DNA from: Erigeron canadensis
Lineage: Eukaryota; Streptophyta; Magnoliopsida; Asterales; Asteraceae
Assembly (NCBI RefSeq): GCF_010389155.1
Contig: NC_057766.1
Location: forward strand, 43,224,463-43,288,462
Direction: 5' to 3'
Length of the DNA stretch: 64,000 nucleotides
In this document: positions 45,181-58,191 of the stretch, piece by piece
Position numbering within the stretch: the first letter of the stretch is position 1
How the letters are laid out: each line of letters starts with the position of its first letter
The notes under the pieces: generated by a model
What the model saw: only the letters and a program-made list of their open reading frames with translations
Told to the model about the DNA's origin: nothing
Database searches by the model: none
Made by a program: the position numbers and the translations under genes

Positions 45181-47389
45181 AAAAATTCAAAGGCAATAGG
45201 GTTTAAGTGATTAGTTAGATGATTGAAAGTTGTAAATATTACAAATAGTTGTGGAATGAATGACTGAAATTTAAAGTAATGAGTGTTTGTGATATGTGGT
45301 TGAAATTAAAAGTTATGAAGTTTTCAAAAGATCAATGGTTGTGATGAACTAAAATGCATATTGACCATTGTATAATAGCTTAATGGTCACTAGCCGTCAC
45401 TTTCTATGACTGCCAAAATCAAACTTGAGATAATCAGATGATTATTAAGCGGTTGAGAACCATCTGAACACTAGCCTAGTTGGGGGTTAATAGGTACCAA
45501 ATGGTATATGGGATCAGAGGATTTCCATCCAATTAATTACCTTTTTTTTTAATGTATATTATATTAATTTAAGTTCTTTTAAAAGTTTGAAAAGTTAAAT
45601 ATATTATAAAAAATATATATATGAATAAATTACATTTCCCAATTCTTACTTACAAAACTAATTATAACTCCATATGGTTTTAATTGCTTGTATATTATAA
45701 TGAATTAATGATGATCACTCTGATATATTGTAACTTAATAACAAAGATATAAATACCATGCTTATGTCTGGCTCAATTTTATTTACTTGGAGGCAAATAC
45801 TATAACCTAAAAGTTTTTATTAACTTTTTCTAGGAAAAAGATACTACTAATTAGCAAAAAGTAAGGAATCTAATTTAAATATAGAACGTGTCGCCTTTGT
45901 TCCCTTGGGTCGTGGTTCATTTTCACGGAAATTCATGAAAGATACCCTACCTCGCTTTCTGAGTTCCTATCCATTTCAGCCTTGTCACACATATTTAAGG
46001 AAAAAATATTAATTTTATTAAAAATTTTCTTTTAATTTTGTCAAAACATAATTGGAGCTATTCGGGTGTTAGCTCATTGGTCAGGGGTTTCCACAATAAT
46101 ATTTTTCTCATGGAAGTATCAGGTTCGAATCCTATCACATGCAAATGTAGTGTGGAGTCTTAACAATGTTATACTCATCTAACACATGAGGAGCAAACCC
46201 TTTAGGGCATTCCAAGAAGACGAACTGACGTGGGGGTGTTAGTCATTTATGCGTTGCTGCCTTTCAAAAAAAAACATAATATAGACTTCATTAACTATTT
46301 TTTTTAATTTCTTGATTGTGTCACATGTCATGATTTTTCAGTTTTTTTTTAATAGCTAATCTTGTAATTAAAAAGACTTTTATGATAATTAATTTTTTAT
46401 GATAATTGATTAGGATGATATATTATTTTCCTATTGACAAAAACCAAAAAAATAATAAAGATGTTCCGTAAGAAAAATGGTTTTACAATATAAATGTACG
46501 AGTAAGAAGTTTGACAATATATATAAATTAAGAAACACGTAATGAATATTTAAGATTTAAAAGTTGAGAAATAACTATCAAGTAATTAAGATTGTTAAGG
46601 TAAAAATAATATTAGTAATTTCATACATAAAAATTATATAACTTTTCAGTAATTTGTTGTAATTTTTATATAGTATTATACATAATAATATTTATTCATA
46701 TAGTTTGTGTATACAAATCTTATTATTCATATAACTTTAACACGTATACTCACACACATAATAAAACTAATTAGTTGAAATGGTGGATTACTTGGTTGGA
46801 GGCGTTACTTTTTGAGACAAAAGTTAAAAGTTTGGTCCCCGTGTCCAGATGTCTAGCAAAGTTGGATATCTTTGTCTACTTAATGTATAATCTGGATGCA
46901 ATATCGTTACTTTAGGCAGGAATAAAGTTGTCTGCATTCAAATCTTCCCATACATATTTGAAAACGAAATTGAGACCCAAAATGAGTGAAAAAACAACAT
47001 ACACACATGGTTTTTTTTATAAAAAAAAAATACTACACAATTAACAGAATCTTGTTAAATGATAATAATAAATAAAATTACAGAATCTTGTTAACAAAGA
47101 TCAAGCAAGTTAGTTAATACTACTAGCTAGCAATATTATATTGATCACAAGCTAGATGTTTACAAATAATTAATTAGTGAAGCTTAAATATGACTCTTGT
47201 CTTCTGTAACATGTGTTCCTTCTTTTTGAGCCAAATCTAACACACCATGAGTTTATGTTCCGTTCCTTTTGAGCCGATCTCTGCCAAATAATAACATTAT
47301 ATTAATATCTTTTTCCTTTTTGTAACCTCTCTCACGTGCACCCCTTAACGAATGGCATCTGATCACGTGAACCAGCCATGTGACCATAG
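45181..47389. other. Intergenic, AT-rich; contains one SINE
   Basis: Apart from the SINE at 46053-46270 I see no gene, RNA gene or clear element. The 3' side (about 47100-47389) is probably the 3' UTR and downstream region of the DUF4378 gene. Confidence 0.4.
46053..46270 (+). mobile_element. tRNA-derived SINE with exact 10-bp target duplication
   Basis: A-box-like TTAGCTCATTGGTCAG (near 46069) and B box GGTTCGAATCC (near 46123) are followed by a ~140-bp tRNA-unrelated body and an A-rich end. AAAACATAAT flanks it exactly on both sides (46043-46052 and 46271-46280). The body differs from the SINE at 12898-13136, so it is a different SINE family. Confidence 0.85.
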
Positions 47390-50300
47390 TCAGAAATTGC
47401 TATCCAACGTGGCATGTGTTATCCATGCAGCTGCCATTTCACCAACTAACGTGTCAACCATGTCACGTTCTAGCTCCGCCACTAGCTCCTCCGCCTCTTC
47501 TTCAAATGCAATTTCTCCGATGACTTTCGTGTTGCTTTTCATATCACATTCTATCAATCCATCAATATCTTCCAACACTTGGCAATTTGCTTCCGGGAAA
47601 CAACTTATTTTGTCACATAATGTTTCTACAAGTTGTGTTCCAAACATTCGACCACGTGACCTTGTTTGATGACGTGTTGCTGATGATACCCATGGTTTTA
47701 AACTTATGTACGGCTTCAGTATTTCGACTAGTAGCTCGTCTACAACGTCGAATATAAGTCGATTTGTGACGGTTTTGGGGTGGTTCAGATTTTCCAAGAT
47801 TGATGGATGGAGAGGGTGTGATGGGGAGTACCAATGTGTGATGGATATGGGTGTGGTTTTTTCGATACCGGTGTGACTTAGGATTTTTGAAATGTAATCA
47901 AAGTGGCCGGAAAATGATGCTCCGGTGGCGCCGTTACCGTTAGTTGTGGTGATGTCATGTTGGACGGAAAGATTGGCCTTTTTGGTATTTTTGTATGACC
48001 GGCTCTGACAACTAGGTAACTGTGTGATGCTTTCATATGTCACCTGTAAGAAAATATTTTAAAAAAATTGTTACACCCCGATAAAAAAAAGTTAAAACAA
48101 TGTATTGGAGAATGGGAATTATTTTAAATAATAAATAAAACAAAAGAGATATTGTTGTTAGTGTTGGTACTAGGTGAGGCAAAATAATAGTAGTAAGTAG
48201 AGTACTTGTTTTTGAGGTGATGTTGTTGTTGAGGAAGGAGATACTATTATGTCTTTCTTGAAAGAAATAAACTTTGTTGTAGTGTTGACATTATTCACAA
48301 GTTGATTTGATAATGGAGTTGACTTCTTCAAGTTGTTGTTGCATTTCTTGATGATACATTTCTTTGCTGGCTCCTCATTTTGATGGTGCAATTTTTTCAA
48401 TCTCAAATCATATTTTTCACTTGCTATGAGTTTCTTGCACTTATTTTGAACTACTCCTTTCATTGGGTTAATATTCTCATGATGCTTTATCACTTGTTGT
48501 ACTTCCTCTTTCATCATCATTGTTGGTGGTGGTGACCTTGACGTGGGTGATGGTAGTAATGATGATGGAGCTTTAATAGCTTCTGTGGATAATGATGATG
48601 ATAATGGTGAACTTTTTGGCATGTTTGAAATGGACTTGTTGACATTGTTCTTTTTGATCTCCAATAACTTGAGCCTCGGTGAGCTAGAAGATGGTATTGC
48701 TTCATTCTCTTTTCCACAACAGTGCCCTAACAAAAGTATAATTATATTGTTGCACTAAAAATATTACTCATATATAATCTAAAAGAACCAAAAAAGGAAT
48801 TTATCCTTAAATAAACCAATAAATAACACATTTCCATTTTGGTTCTTAAAAAGAAAAGGTGATATTTACACAAGATAAATTGTCTTTGCAAAACATGTAC
48901 AATAATTAAGGCGCAGTTGGTTGAACAGTATATTAATGAATACTCATAGCTTTAATCTATTTTACAAAACTATATTCTATCCTTTATTATGTCACTAGTC
49001 TCACTAACATAATTAATAACACTCGATCTCACATAACTAAAAATGTACGTGTAGCTTTTTGATGATAAGAGAGACTGTTACCCCAAATAACTAATTAAAA
49101 CATGCATTGGCTAGAACTGATTAAGATGGACAATTATTTTAAGAAAGTTTACTATACTAAATTGGGAGGTTTATTAAACTATCTAAGAAAGAAAAACGTA
49201 CGTACGTACCTTGATCAAGATTTCTTGATATTTTTTGGATGAATGGGTTGGCAGAAGACAGCGGTGACGGTCTCTTTGGCTTAAGCACCACGAGAAACTC
49301 ATCTCGTCGATGTTCTTTTTTATTTTTCGACGTGTTTGTGATATCCGCGCCAACTCTCCGACTAATATTTTCCCTCACTTGCTTCGCAATCTGCTTAGCG
49401 TACTCACTTGTAGTAGTACTCTCATGATCATATCTCCTCTTATTCTCTTTGTTACCTTGAAGCGAAAGACGGTGGTGGTGGTCATAGTCCACCACTTCTG
49501 TGGACGGTCTGCCCGTGGTCGATGCCCGTGGTGTCACGGGCAACGACCGGGTATTATAATTATTTTTAATAGACGATAATTTAGAAAGTAGAGGATTTAA
49601 TGGTGTGGTGGGATGATGAGAAGAGGAGGAGGAAGGCCTTGGTGATGATAAAGAAGGTCTAGGAGATGAAGCATTTTCAGGAAGTAAATCAAGCCCCATT
49701 AATCTAGCTACAAGACTAGGTGTTTTTGTACCTGCAGGTGAGCTACTACTACATTCTGATGATGCATCATTATTATTCATATCCATTAATCTTGACCTCT
49801 TTGTTTTGATTTGATCAATGTCACGCATCATCTGTTTCCAAAAAAAAAAAGTAAAATAATTAAAAACAATTATATACTCCCTCCGTCCCATTTTAGTTGT
49901 CATGTTGACTAACTTTGACCGTAAATAACTTTGTTTGTACTATATAGTAGTTTATGAAACTTAAATGAACAAAAAGTACATTAAAAATCTAATCCATTCA
50001 TATATTTTATATCAAGTATTATATGACACAAACAAAGTTATTTACAGTCAAAGTCATGACAACTAAAATGGATGGAGGGAGTATCATCCAACGACCCATA
50101 GCAACATAAAGATAAACAATAATTACCACCATCATGACTTACTTTTACATCATACTATATATTATTTTTTTATATTAATTTGAAAATGAAAAACTAATTA
50201 ATATATAGTACTAGCTAGTAATAATAATAGTAATAAATTAACTTACCGGAATATCAAAGTTTGTTTCTTGTTTAAGCTTTCTTGTTGATGATGAACATGA

Positions 50301-51016
50301 AGATGAAGTAACTTCTTCTTCTTCTTTTTCAACAATTACTCTTGGTGTTTTTTCTTGTTCCTTTAATTCCAAGCTGTTTCTTGGTGCTTCTACACCTATA
50401 TAATTATATTTTTAAATTTAAATTACACTATCAAGTAAGTAATTAAGTTTTGGAATTGATAACATGTCGGAGGTGTTTGAGATTAATTGTGCTTGTAAAA
50501 CAAATTATGTTGTTTAAAACAACATTTTGGAAAATATGTGTCTCAACTAATATGTTTGTTTTTTTTTTTTCCAAACTCTATTCAATTATCTCTTTTTGCT
50601 TTTTTGTTTTTAATTGTATGTTACAAACACAATAATCAGATAATCTTTTCAAATAAACAAAATATATTTCAAATAATTACACCAGCCTTCTTCCTAGTTA
50701 TTGTGTGTGTGTGAGAGAGAGAGATACCTTTGAGGATAATATTGTTGGGTTGTTGATGGATAGTACTAATGGTGGATTCAGAGATAAAAGGAGGTTGATG
50801 AAAGGGAAAATGATGATTTTGAATATCAAAAAGATGAAAAATGGCACTCATGCAACCACTTGAAGATGAAGATGATGAAACATGTCTATCTCCACCACGT
50901 CTTTTTCTTGATTTTCCGCCGGATTTTGTGTTACTAGTAGTGGTGCCATTATTATTACAACCACCGGCGGTGCCATCACCAGCCAGCACCTTGTAAAGCA
51001 GCCATTGTTTTCCCAT
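47390..51016 (-). CDS. DUF4378 / VARLMGL protein of the TRM-LONGIFOLIA type
   Basis: Five exons on the minus strand join in frame: 51016-50728, 50395-50247, 49831-49210, 48726-48206, 48043-47390; all introns GT-AG; 744 aa. The N-terminus MGKQWLLYKVLAGDG leads into Gly/Asn/Ser-rich sequence with KSRKRRGGD. SLVARLMGLDLLPE (residues 186-199) is the DUF3741-associated VARLMGL motif. The middle is Ser/Pro-rich and basic (NPLLSKLSSIK, YAKQIAKQVRENISRR, ENINPMKGVV). The C-terminal ~170 residues form a DUF4378 domain: FDYISKILSHTGI (575-587), WYSPSHPLHPSILENL, LIFDVVDELLVEIL (623-636), and a final helix ERDMVDTLVGEMAAAW. Family members include TON1-recruiting (TRM) and LONGIFOLIA proteins linked to cortical microtubules and cell elongation; which subgroup applies, and whether it binds TON1, is inference. 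Intron 2 holds a Stowaway MITE. Confidence 0.88.
49877..50081. mobile_element. Stowaway-like MITE in intron 2 of the DUF4378 gene
   Basis: The left end CTCCCTCCGTCCCATTTTAG and the right end (reverse complement CTCCCTCCATCCATTTTAGT) are terminal inverted repeats of the Stowaway (Tc1/mariner) type. TA flanks both ends (49875-49876, 50082-50083). The inner arms also pair ('ttgactaactttgaccgtaaataactttgt' against its inverted copy). 205 bp, no coding sequence. Confidence 0.9.
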
Positions 51017-54000
51017 ATTTGAATTTTTAGCGAAATTGACACAAATTAATGATAATATTATTATTATTATTGTTGTTATGTAATAAAGTAGATTATAGTA
51101 GCTAGAACAAAATAAGAGGACATGGAGAATTGTAATGGTGAAAGTGAACTACTGAGATTATGGTGGATGGGGGAGCGGAAAATGCGGATCCTTATTTAAA
51201 AAAAAAAAAGTGTGGGTGTTATCAGTGACTGTATCGGTTGCCACTCTCACTTTCAGTCTTACACTCTTTCATTATTCATAAAATGACGATACATTCATTT
51301 ATATATGGCTACGCCTATTTACTCCTTTTTTTTTTAAAATAAAATAAGATTCTAAATCTTACAGGAGAGAGAGATGAAAATGCCAATTGGGCTCATCACA
51401 TGTATGTGTTACTCCATGTGCGCATACAAAAGTTACACATTAATGTAGTAGTATGCATCAATAAATACGAGTACTTATTTTGTTTTAACAATAATTTTTT
51501 GCTAACCAAATTACCTATGTAATTTAAACATATAAGACAACTTTCAACATGGTCATACTTTAGAAATCTCTGTAAGTATTTTATATTTATCATTATGCTT
51601 TAAAAATGATTGAAACAAATGGATTATTAAATGTAAGGGAGAATTGACAATATAATAACTAAATTCCTACTAGTTGCAGACAATAATATACTAGCACAAC
51701 TAGCTAGTTAATTAACTTTTCAGGAAGGTTCAATCCCCGTTGATCTTTAAATGAGAGCTTTTGATGTGTTTTTTTCTTATGTTTACTCAACACTGAATGT
51801 GTTAGGCCTTCATTAAAATAATTGGTTACCTTGGTCTGGTAGAGACCTCTACCTTTTGATGATAGGATAAACTCTATTGATTAAGGTTTTTTGTTTTTTT
51901 AAAGGAAAATTCTATTAAGTTATGTGCACACACACGCACACAAAAAAAAAAATAAAAAAAAAAAATCTTAATAATTGGACACATTATAGAAATTTGAACT
52001 TTAGTTTTGAATAATAATAAGGCATCTCCTTATAAGGAACCGCTTCTAACCCACGTCTAACACTACTCATCAGTTTCTCTCTCTTCTAAACCACTTCTAA
52101 CACTATTCATCCATTATTATATTATTTCATTTTCATTTTTCACAAAACTAAACAAACACATTTTATTATAATTAAAACACGTACATTATATTACTTAAAA
52201 ATAAAAGATACTAGGGGTCTGGAAAATGGGATATGAAATGATTTATGGAAGATGAAAAGGAGTATAAAGAAATAAGTTGTGATTAGAAATGGTAGTGTGA
52301 AGTAGAGAATAAATAGGGATTTGGAAAAAAAAAATTTAAAAACATTAAAAGAAAACTAGCCGTTTGTTTTCAAAAATAAGAATAAAAAAATTAATTTTTT
52401 TTAATTCGGGCCCCACTTTCCGCTCCTCCTTGCGTCTGAAATCGGAAGCACCAAGCCCAGACGCAGCTAGACGCCGCCGGTACTAGTAGCATCCTTCTTC
52501 TCCTTCGCGTCAGACGCAACCCAGACACCGGCCAGAAGTCCAATAAGGACCGGCCTAACAGGATGGAAGCTAGGGGTCTTGATTTTAATTATTTAAGATA
52601 TAACGTTAATTGTTCCAATATAATACATAGTATATGAAGAAGTTGATGATTATTGATACTATTGGGTTCCTTTGTTAGATCCGGTACGATGTAAGCTGAT
52701 GAAATAAATAATATTCGTTCCAAAGTATTACTACAACTTGATGTCGATCGATCGATATTCAAAAGGCCAGATTTACACAATTTATTAAATAAAATATTAA
52801 AACATAATAATATGAGTGAATTATTAATTAAACAATAGACCCTAATAATAGACCCTAATGTAATACAGTTTTATGAAGGCGGCTGGTATCCCGACTAGAC
52901 TTTTGATAATTAAACCAGACTATTTGCAGCGATAATTGCTGCAAATAGTGGTGTTTTTGTTCATATCCAACTATTTGCAGCAATTACTGACAGGGGGTCT
53001 GCTATTTTTTGTCAGATTTGCCATTACAGACAGGAGGCTCACACTATTTATAGCGACTATCGCTGTAATTAGTAGATGTAGTCGAGATACCAAAAAAGCT
53101 TGGTTGGGATACGTGGATGTTTATGAATTAACCGAACAAGATGTTTATGAATTAACCGAACAATATGGTGGTTCACAAACAACAATGTGATGATGTGTTG
53201 GGTAATTAATTAGTTTTCTAGGGATCTGCATTTCATATATACCCGTTTTGCATTTGATTCAAAATATTGTACGTAGTTAAAATCCTCCTATATAAACTTC
53301 AACTTTTAATCTTATCTATCCTGCTCTATCCTTGCCACTTGAAAATATTACAACTACTGTATTAAACTATATGAAAAGGAAAAAAAAATAGTTTACAAAC
53401 AGAAGACATCTCTTTAAACATACGATGGTACATTAACAGAGGGAAAATTTACAAGCCATGTTAATTAATTACTTGATACTATATATAAATCCTCACGGAC
53501 ATGGAGTCAGTTACTCATCAGTTTGATAAGGATCGAGTGATATTGTAAAAAAAAAAAAACTTAACACCGTAAAATGTAGGAGAAAAAGCCTTAGATGTTT
53601 AATGTTTTTGCTGACATCCTACAATATGCTTGAAGTAGACAAGTAGTTGTCTGGGTATTTGGACCATTGTTATTATCTCACTAGTAGGGATTTATCTGGA
53701 GTGATCTCGTGTCTCAAAAGTTATTGGGACCAACCAAAGAAAATAAAAAGGGTTCAAAGAATGCAAGCAAACATGTTTAACGAGCATTCGTACGTGTTCT
53801 TCTTTTGGAATTTAGACCAATGCAAAAAAAAATCAATGTCATTTTATTTTTTATTTATTTTGAATGTAATGTTTTTTCTTTTATTTAACGAAAATTATGT
53901 CATACTATTAAACTATCTAAAATCACTCATTCCAAAGATTTAATCTTGCATTTTAATGGAAAGGGCAATGTTTTTACCAAATGGGTTAATCTCACTTTAT

Positions 54001-54053
54001 TTTTATTTATATAAACTATTAATTAACAAAATCTGTTTTTGTAAATATATATG
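51017..54053. other. Intergenic with remnant repeats
   Basis: Upstream of the DUF4378 gene (transcribed leftward). Items seen: an isolated B-box-like AGGTTCAATCCCCG near 51726 (possible SINE relic); a GC-rich patch at 52415-52570 with GCGTC repeats in both orientations (GCGTCTGA, GACGCAGC, GCGTCAGACGC), probably a transposon terminus; repeats of CTATTTGCAGC and its inverse at 52918-53065; and a perfect 24-bp tandem duplication at 53116-53163. Frames at 52936-53190 and 53647-53943 show no recognisable coding character. Confidence 0.4.
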
Positions 54054-54191
54054 GGGTTTGCTAAATACAGTCCTAAAGGCTGTGTTTTAGGTGCATAAAT
54101 TATTTGTACATTTACCATGAAAATCAGGGGTGGATTTTTAATATGGAAGGTACAAGTTGTTTTATGCACGTTGCTGTATTTAGCATTTCCC
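54054..54191. mobile_element. Small MITE with GGG...TGCTAAATACAG inverted ends
   Basis: The left terminus GGGGTTTGCTAAATACAG and the right terminus (reverse complement GGGAAATGCTAAATACAG) are inverted repeats, extended by GTGCATAA / TTATGCAC. About 138 bp. AT-rich flanks prevent a sure target-site call. Confidence 0.7.
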
Positions 54192-54288
54192 AATATATTA
54201 TATATTGTTTTTTAGTCAATAAATAATCATTAAAATGTGCTTTTGTTGTAGATGAAAAGGTGGATTCATTACGATAAAAGTAATGTTA

Positions 54289-54960
54289 GGCTGTGTTTGA
54301 TAACACCATATGATTTAGTGCTGAATGATTCTAAAGTCTGAATGGTTTCAGGTATCTGAATGCATTTAATTCTGAATAAAAAAAATTGTTTAATATCTGT
54401 TCTGAACGAGTATTCTGAATGATAGAAAATGACCATTTTAACCTTTTGTATACATGCTGACTCTGATAATTTTGTTAAAGGTGTTCTAGTTTTTTTACAT
54501 ATATACTACACACAAAGAAATATTTATATATATGTATAATAATAAATATAATTTTATAGATAATAATTTGCTTACAACGTACTTTCACCGATTGTGTATA
54601 TATTGAAAATTTTGTTATCTATTATAATAATTAAATATATTAACTTCACATCTACAGTTTGAAATATTAAATTTTTAAAGAAAAACAAATGATTGTAGTT
54701 TGACTGGATTTTTGTTACGTGTTAAAAAAAGAAAAAAAGAATTCTAATCAAAAGGGAGTTCTACATATAATAAAGGATATATTGGTAAAATGGATATGCT
54801 GAATGGTTTGGCATCACTTTGGAGCCGGAACGATTCAGAAGACTTTGTCACCATTCGTTCAGTTCATATTCTATTTAGTATCCTAAATAAACATCATAAA
54901 TACTGACCGATTCATCCTTAGATACTGAACCATACCATTCAGTGGCTATCAAACACAGCC
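54289..54960. mobile_element. Tourist-like (PIF/Harbinger) element with TTA target duplication
   Basis: The ends GGCTGTGTTTGATA and TATCAAACACAGCC are perfect 14-bp inverted repeats, with TTA directly outside both (54286-54288, 54961-54963). Subterminal motifs 'ctgaatg' and 'cattcag' repeat inside both ends. The interior (672 bp total) is AT-rich and has no transposase. TTA target sites and GG..GTTTG termini fit PIF/Harbinger. Confidence 0.85.
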
Positions 54961-54963
54961 TTA

Positions 54964-57646
54964 GACATAACATTGCTGTTTCTATGGGTAATTGGGTTTT
55001 GGCCTTTTGGGTATGTCTTAACAAATTTGAATTGTAATTAATCGAGTTTACCATTGGATATATATGTCTTAAAATAGAATCTTATTGCTACCGATATTAT
55101 TCTTATATTTAGGATAGCCTACATATGTGTACTTAAAAAGGGCCCAAGTCAAACGGGTCGATGACTGTTTTTCCTGTTCGGCTTTTCTGCTGTTTTGATA
55201 TTAAATGCCCTTTTTAATGAAAGAATTGACTATTGATGGAGCCCATAATGCACCAGTTGCAGTGTACCTACTTGGTCCATATTACAATAATGGTTTTCTT
55301 TACCTTCTTTTTCCAACCACCATTTTGAATTATTTCTTTAGCGAGCCACATTAGCTTTCAAAGTTCATGTAACATGTGTATATGTACATATGCATGTAAT
55401 CTAGCTTGTCAAGTGACATACAATATTTATGTTTTTGTAATGCTTACATAAGCTCACATATTTTGACTCTGGACTCGTAAAGCAATTTAACTCTTGTATT
55501 TATTTTGTTGAAGCGAGAAAAACATCCATCATTACCAAAAAAATAATTATTTTATTAATAACTTCCATTATTTACTTATGACACGTTATTTATCGAAATT
55601 GTTGATAAATTCTATATAGTCGTGGAATAAAACTTTTATTTGGGTATTTCCTTTACCCAAATAAAACGTTTATTTATATAAGAAACACATTTAAATCTCT
55701 TAAATATATTTTTAAAAATCATAGCTTTTAAAACTACTAAACATTGCATCTTAATTCAATAATTCTTTTTTCTAAATTTATCTTTTGATTTTGTCACATG
55801 TAAATATCATATAGATAAGAGAAAAAATTAGGAGGCCATCATTACCCTCGATTAATGGAAGTAATAATCGTATCATTTTTTTTATATTTTTACCACAATA
55901 CTGCATTACTGATTTGTAAAATTTGTTATATATATTGTACTTAATGGTATATTGATTGAAAATGATGGTACTAATATCATTTCTCTTGATTAATTACATA
56001 TGACATAAGATTTGTTTAACCATCCGTTACATCAAAATTCCGAATAGCCATAATTTGTTCTTTTGCCATGGTTATTGGTTATAATTACTTATCGTGTTTT
56101 TCATGTACTTTGTTAACTTCTTCAATCACAATGTCATGCATCTCCATATGGTTTTATTATTTCCGGTTTTCATACTCATTGGTTGGTTCGGACTCCTCTC
56201 ATGACACTGAGTTCATCATTTTCTACAATAATAATTGTCGTCCCATGAGGCATTCACTGATATCATTATTAGTTTTTCACGTAACTATCCATTTTGATTA
56301 TATACGAGCTAGGGTTGTTGTGAAGGTGTTGGAAAATTTATTGAATGGTTAAGAAAACTCTAAGTTCACATTTGTACACATGGTACCAGAAAAAAATATT
56401 GGAAGGGCAAAATTAAAAAATTCATGAAATATAAATGTTAAAAACCTATAACCATCACCAACCACCCACCCCCCCTCCCCCCCCCCCCCCCCCACACCAC
56501 GCCTGACGCCCCTGCGTACATATATGTTTAAGTAATTTACTAATTTTTAATCATTCTTTTCTATAATTTCTTTGAAGACCGATATATATATGTTCAACAA
56601 CAAATATAATGTGTTACTTCTTGAAGTATTGTAGCTCTGTAGACATGGTGATTCTATAAAGAGGGAGTCTGCTCTCATTATTATCTAACCTGACTGCTGG
56701 AACACATTTTTAATTTTGTCTAATTAGGATAACATTATTTTGAAACAAAGTGCAGTTTCCTGTCTTAATTGTAGTAAATAACTACCATTATTTATCTTTG
56801 TGTCCAAAAGCCAACTTATATAGGGGTTCGAGGTTTCGAGCCCCTACCTACATACCCATAAATGCAATTTCAATCAATACTAGGATTTCCCGTTAATAAA
56901 CGTTTTTAGCAATCAAAATGTATAATTAAATCATTAATTTTCTGATCGTGGGTAAAGCTTAGCATATTTTTTTTTAACATTCAAAACTTTTATTATAAAA
57001 AAAAAACTAGCGAGATGCTAAGAGTACACGGTGATACAAGTACAGAAAAAGGAGTACAAAAGCTTAACATATTAATTGATTGCCCTTCCCGGATAAATAC
57101 TCATAAATGGAAACTCATATATGTACCATTTATTTTTATTAATGTATCATCATAGTGTACAACTGATATAGCAGAAAGTACAAGTGTATAACTATATAAT
57201 GTTTCATAGTTGTAACTGAATAAAAAAATATGGTACGATTATCATTTCCCATCATAAATATGTCATTGTGTTAATAGATCAGTGACAAAGGAAGCCCTTC
57301 AACAAAAACTTATTCATAGAAACTAAAGGAGGCAATGATTTTATTTCTATTAATCGTCGTGTCCTCATCCGGATTAATAGAAATTTTTTTCTCTTATAAG
57401 GTATTAGGTTAGAGGGCTTTCTAGCGTGGACCCGATTAAGACAATATAACACAGACGGAATTTTGGAATAGATAATTGAATTTGTTGATTTAAAGGAATA
57501 CTAGGAACAATTATTCTAATATTTGTTGATTCATAAGAATACTGAAAATTAGAGAAAATTCGGACTATCGCACATAATGATAGAGAGAAAAGTATTTTCA
57601 TAAAATAATAAAACTGATCACTTTCTAGGTTTACATGAATATAAAT
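54964..57646. other. Intergenic, no gene recognised
   Basis: AT-rich. A C-only tract of about 15-20 bases inside a longer C-rich run (about 56466-56495) is the main low-complexity feature. The open frame at 56068-56352 (+) has no recognisable motif. Confidence 0.4.
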
Positions 57647-58143
57647 AACGCTGCAAAGTTCGAATGGGCCTAAACAAACAAGTGGGCCGAAATTAAAGTT
57701 ATTATAAAAACAATCCGAAAAACATATAAAAGACCCAAAACTCATAGAAAATGTGTTTTTAATGTTCCTCAATTCAACGGTCATTTTGACTGGTCACACA
57801 TCAAAAATGGAACCCTATAAAACTCTTTTCTAGTGAGACACCTTTAGAAGCTTTATATTGTACCTCTAAATATATCATATCCTTCTCTGTAACACTTATC
57901 CATTATCCCTAATACGTAAAAGTATTATCGATCCGTACGCATCTGACTAAAAAGAGCTTTACAGGGCTACGTTTTTAACGTGCGGGCAATCAAAATGACC
58001 ATTGAAATGAGGAACATCAAAAACGCATTTTCTATGAGTTTTGGGTCTTTATATGTTTTTCGGGTTTTTTTAGATATTGTTTTTATAATAACTTTAATTT
58101 CGGCCCACTTGTTTGTTTAGGCCCGTTTGAACTTTGCAGCGTT
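57647..58143. mobile_element. Foldback element with ~150-bp inverted arms
   Basis: The left arm 57647-57795 (AACGCTGCAAAGTTCGAATG...) pairs with the right arm 57987-58143 (ending ...AACTTTGCAGCGTT) with few mismatches, around a spacer of about 190 bp. The minus-strand frame at 57404-57784 is a chance reading through the left arm. No target duplication was fixed. Confidence 0.75.
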
Positions 58144-58191
58144 AGCTAGTAATCTCTTATATATTAATATAACAAGATCATGATGATGTCA

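Noticed and set aside
47352..47669. Plus-strand 105-codon ORF
   Set aside because: Antisense shadow of the DUF4378 last exon; the minus frame has the domain motifs and proper splice sites.
53647..53943. 98-codon ORF as a possible small membrane protein gene
   Set aside because: The hydrophobic end derives from a T-rich run; no start context, neighbours or homology that I recognise.
57404..57784. 126-codon minus-strand ORF
   Set aside because: It runs through the left arm of the foldback at 57647-58143 and shows no domain or coding pattern.
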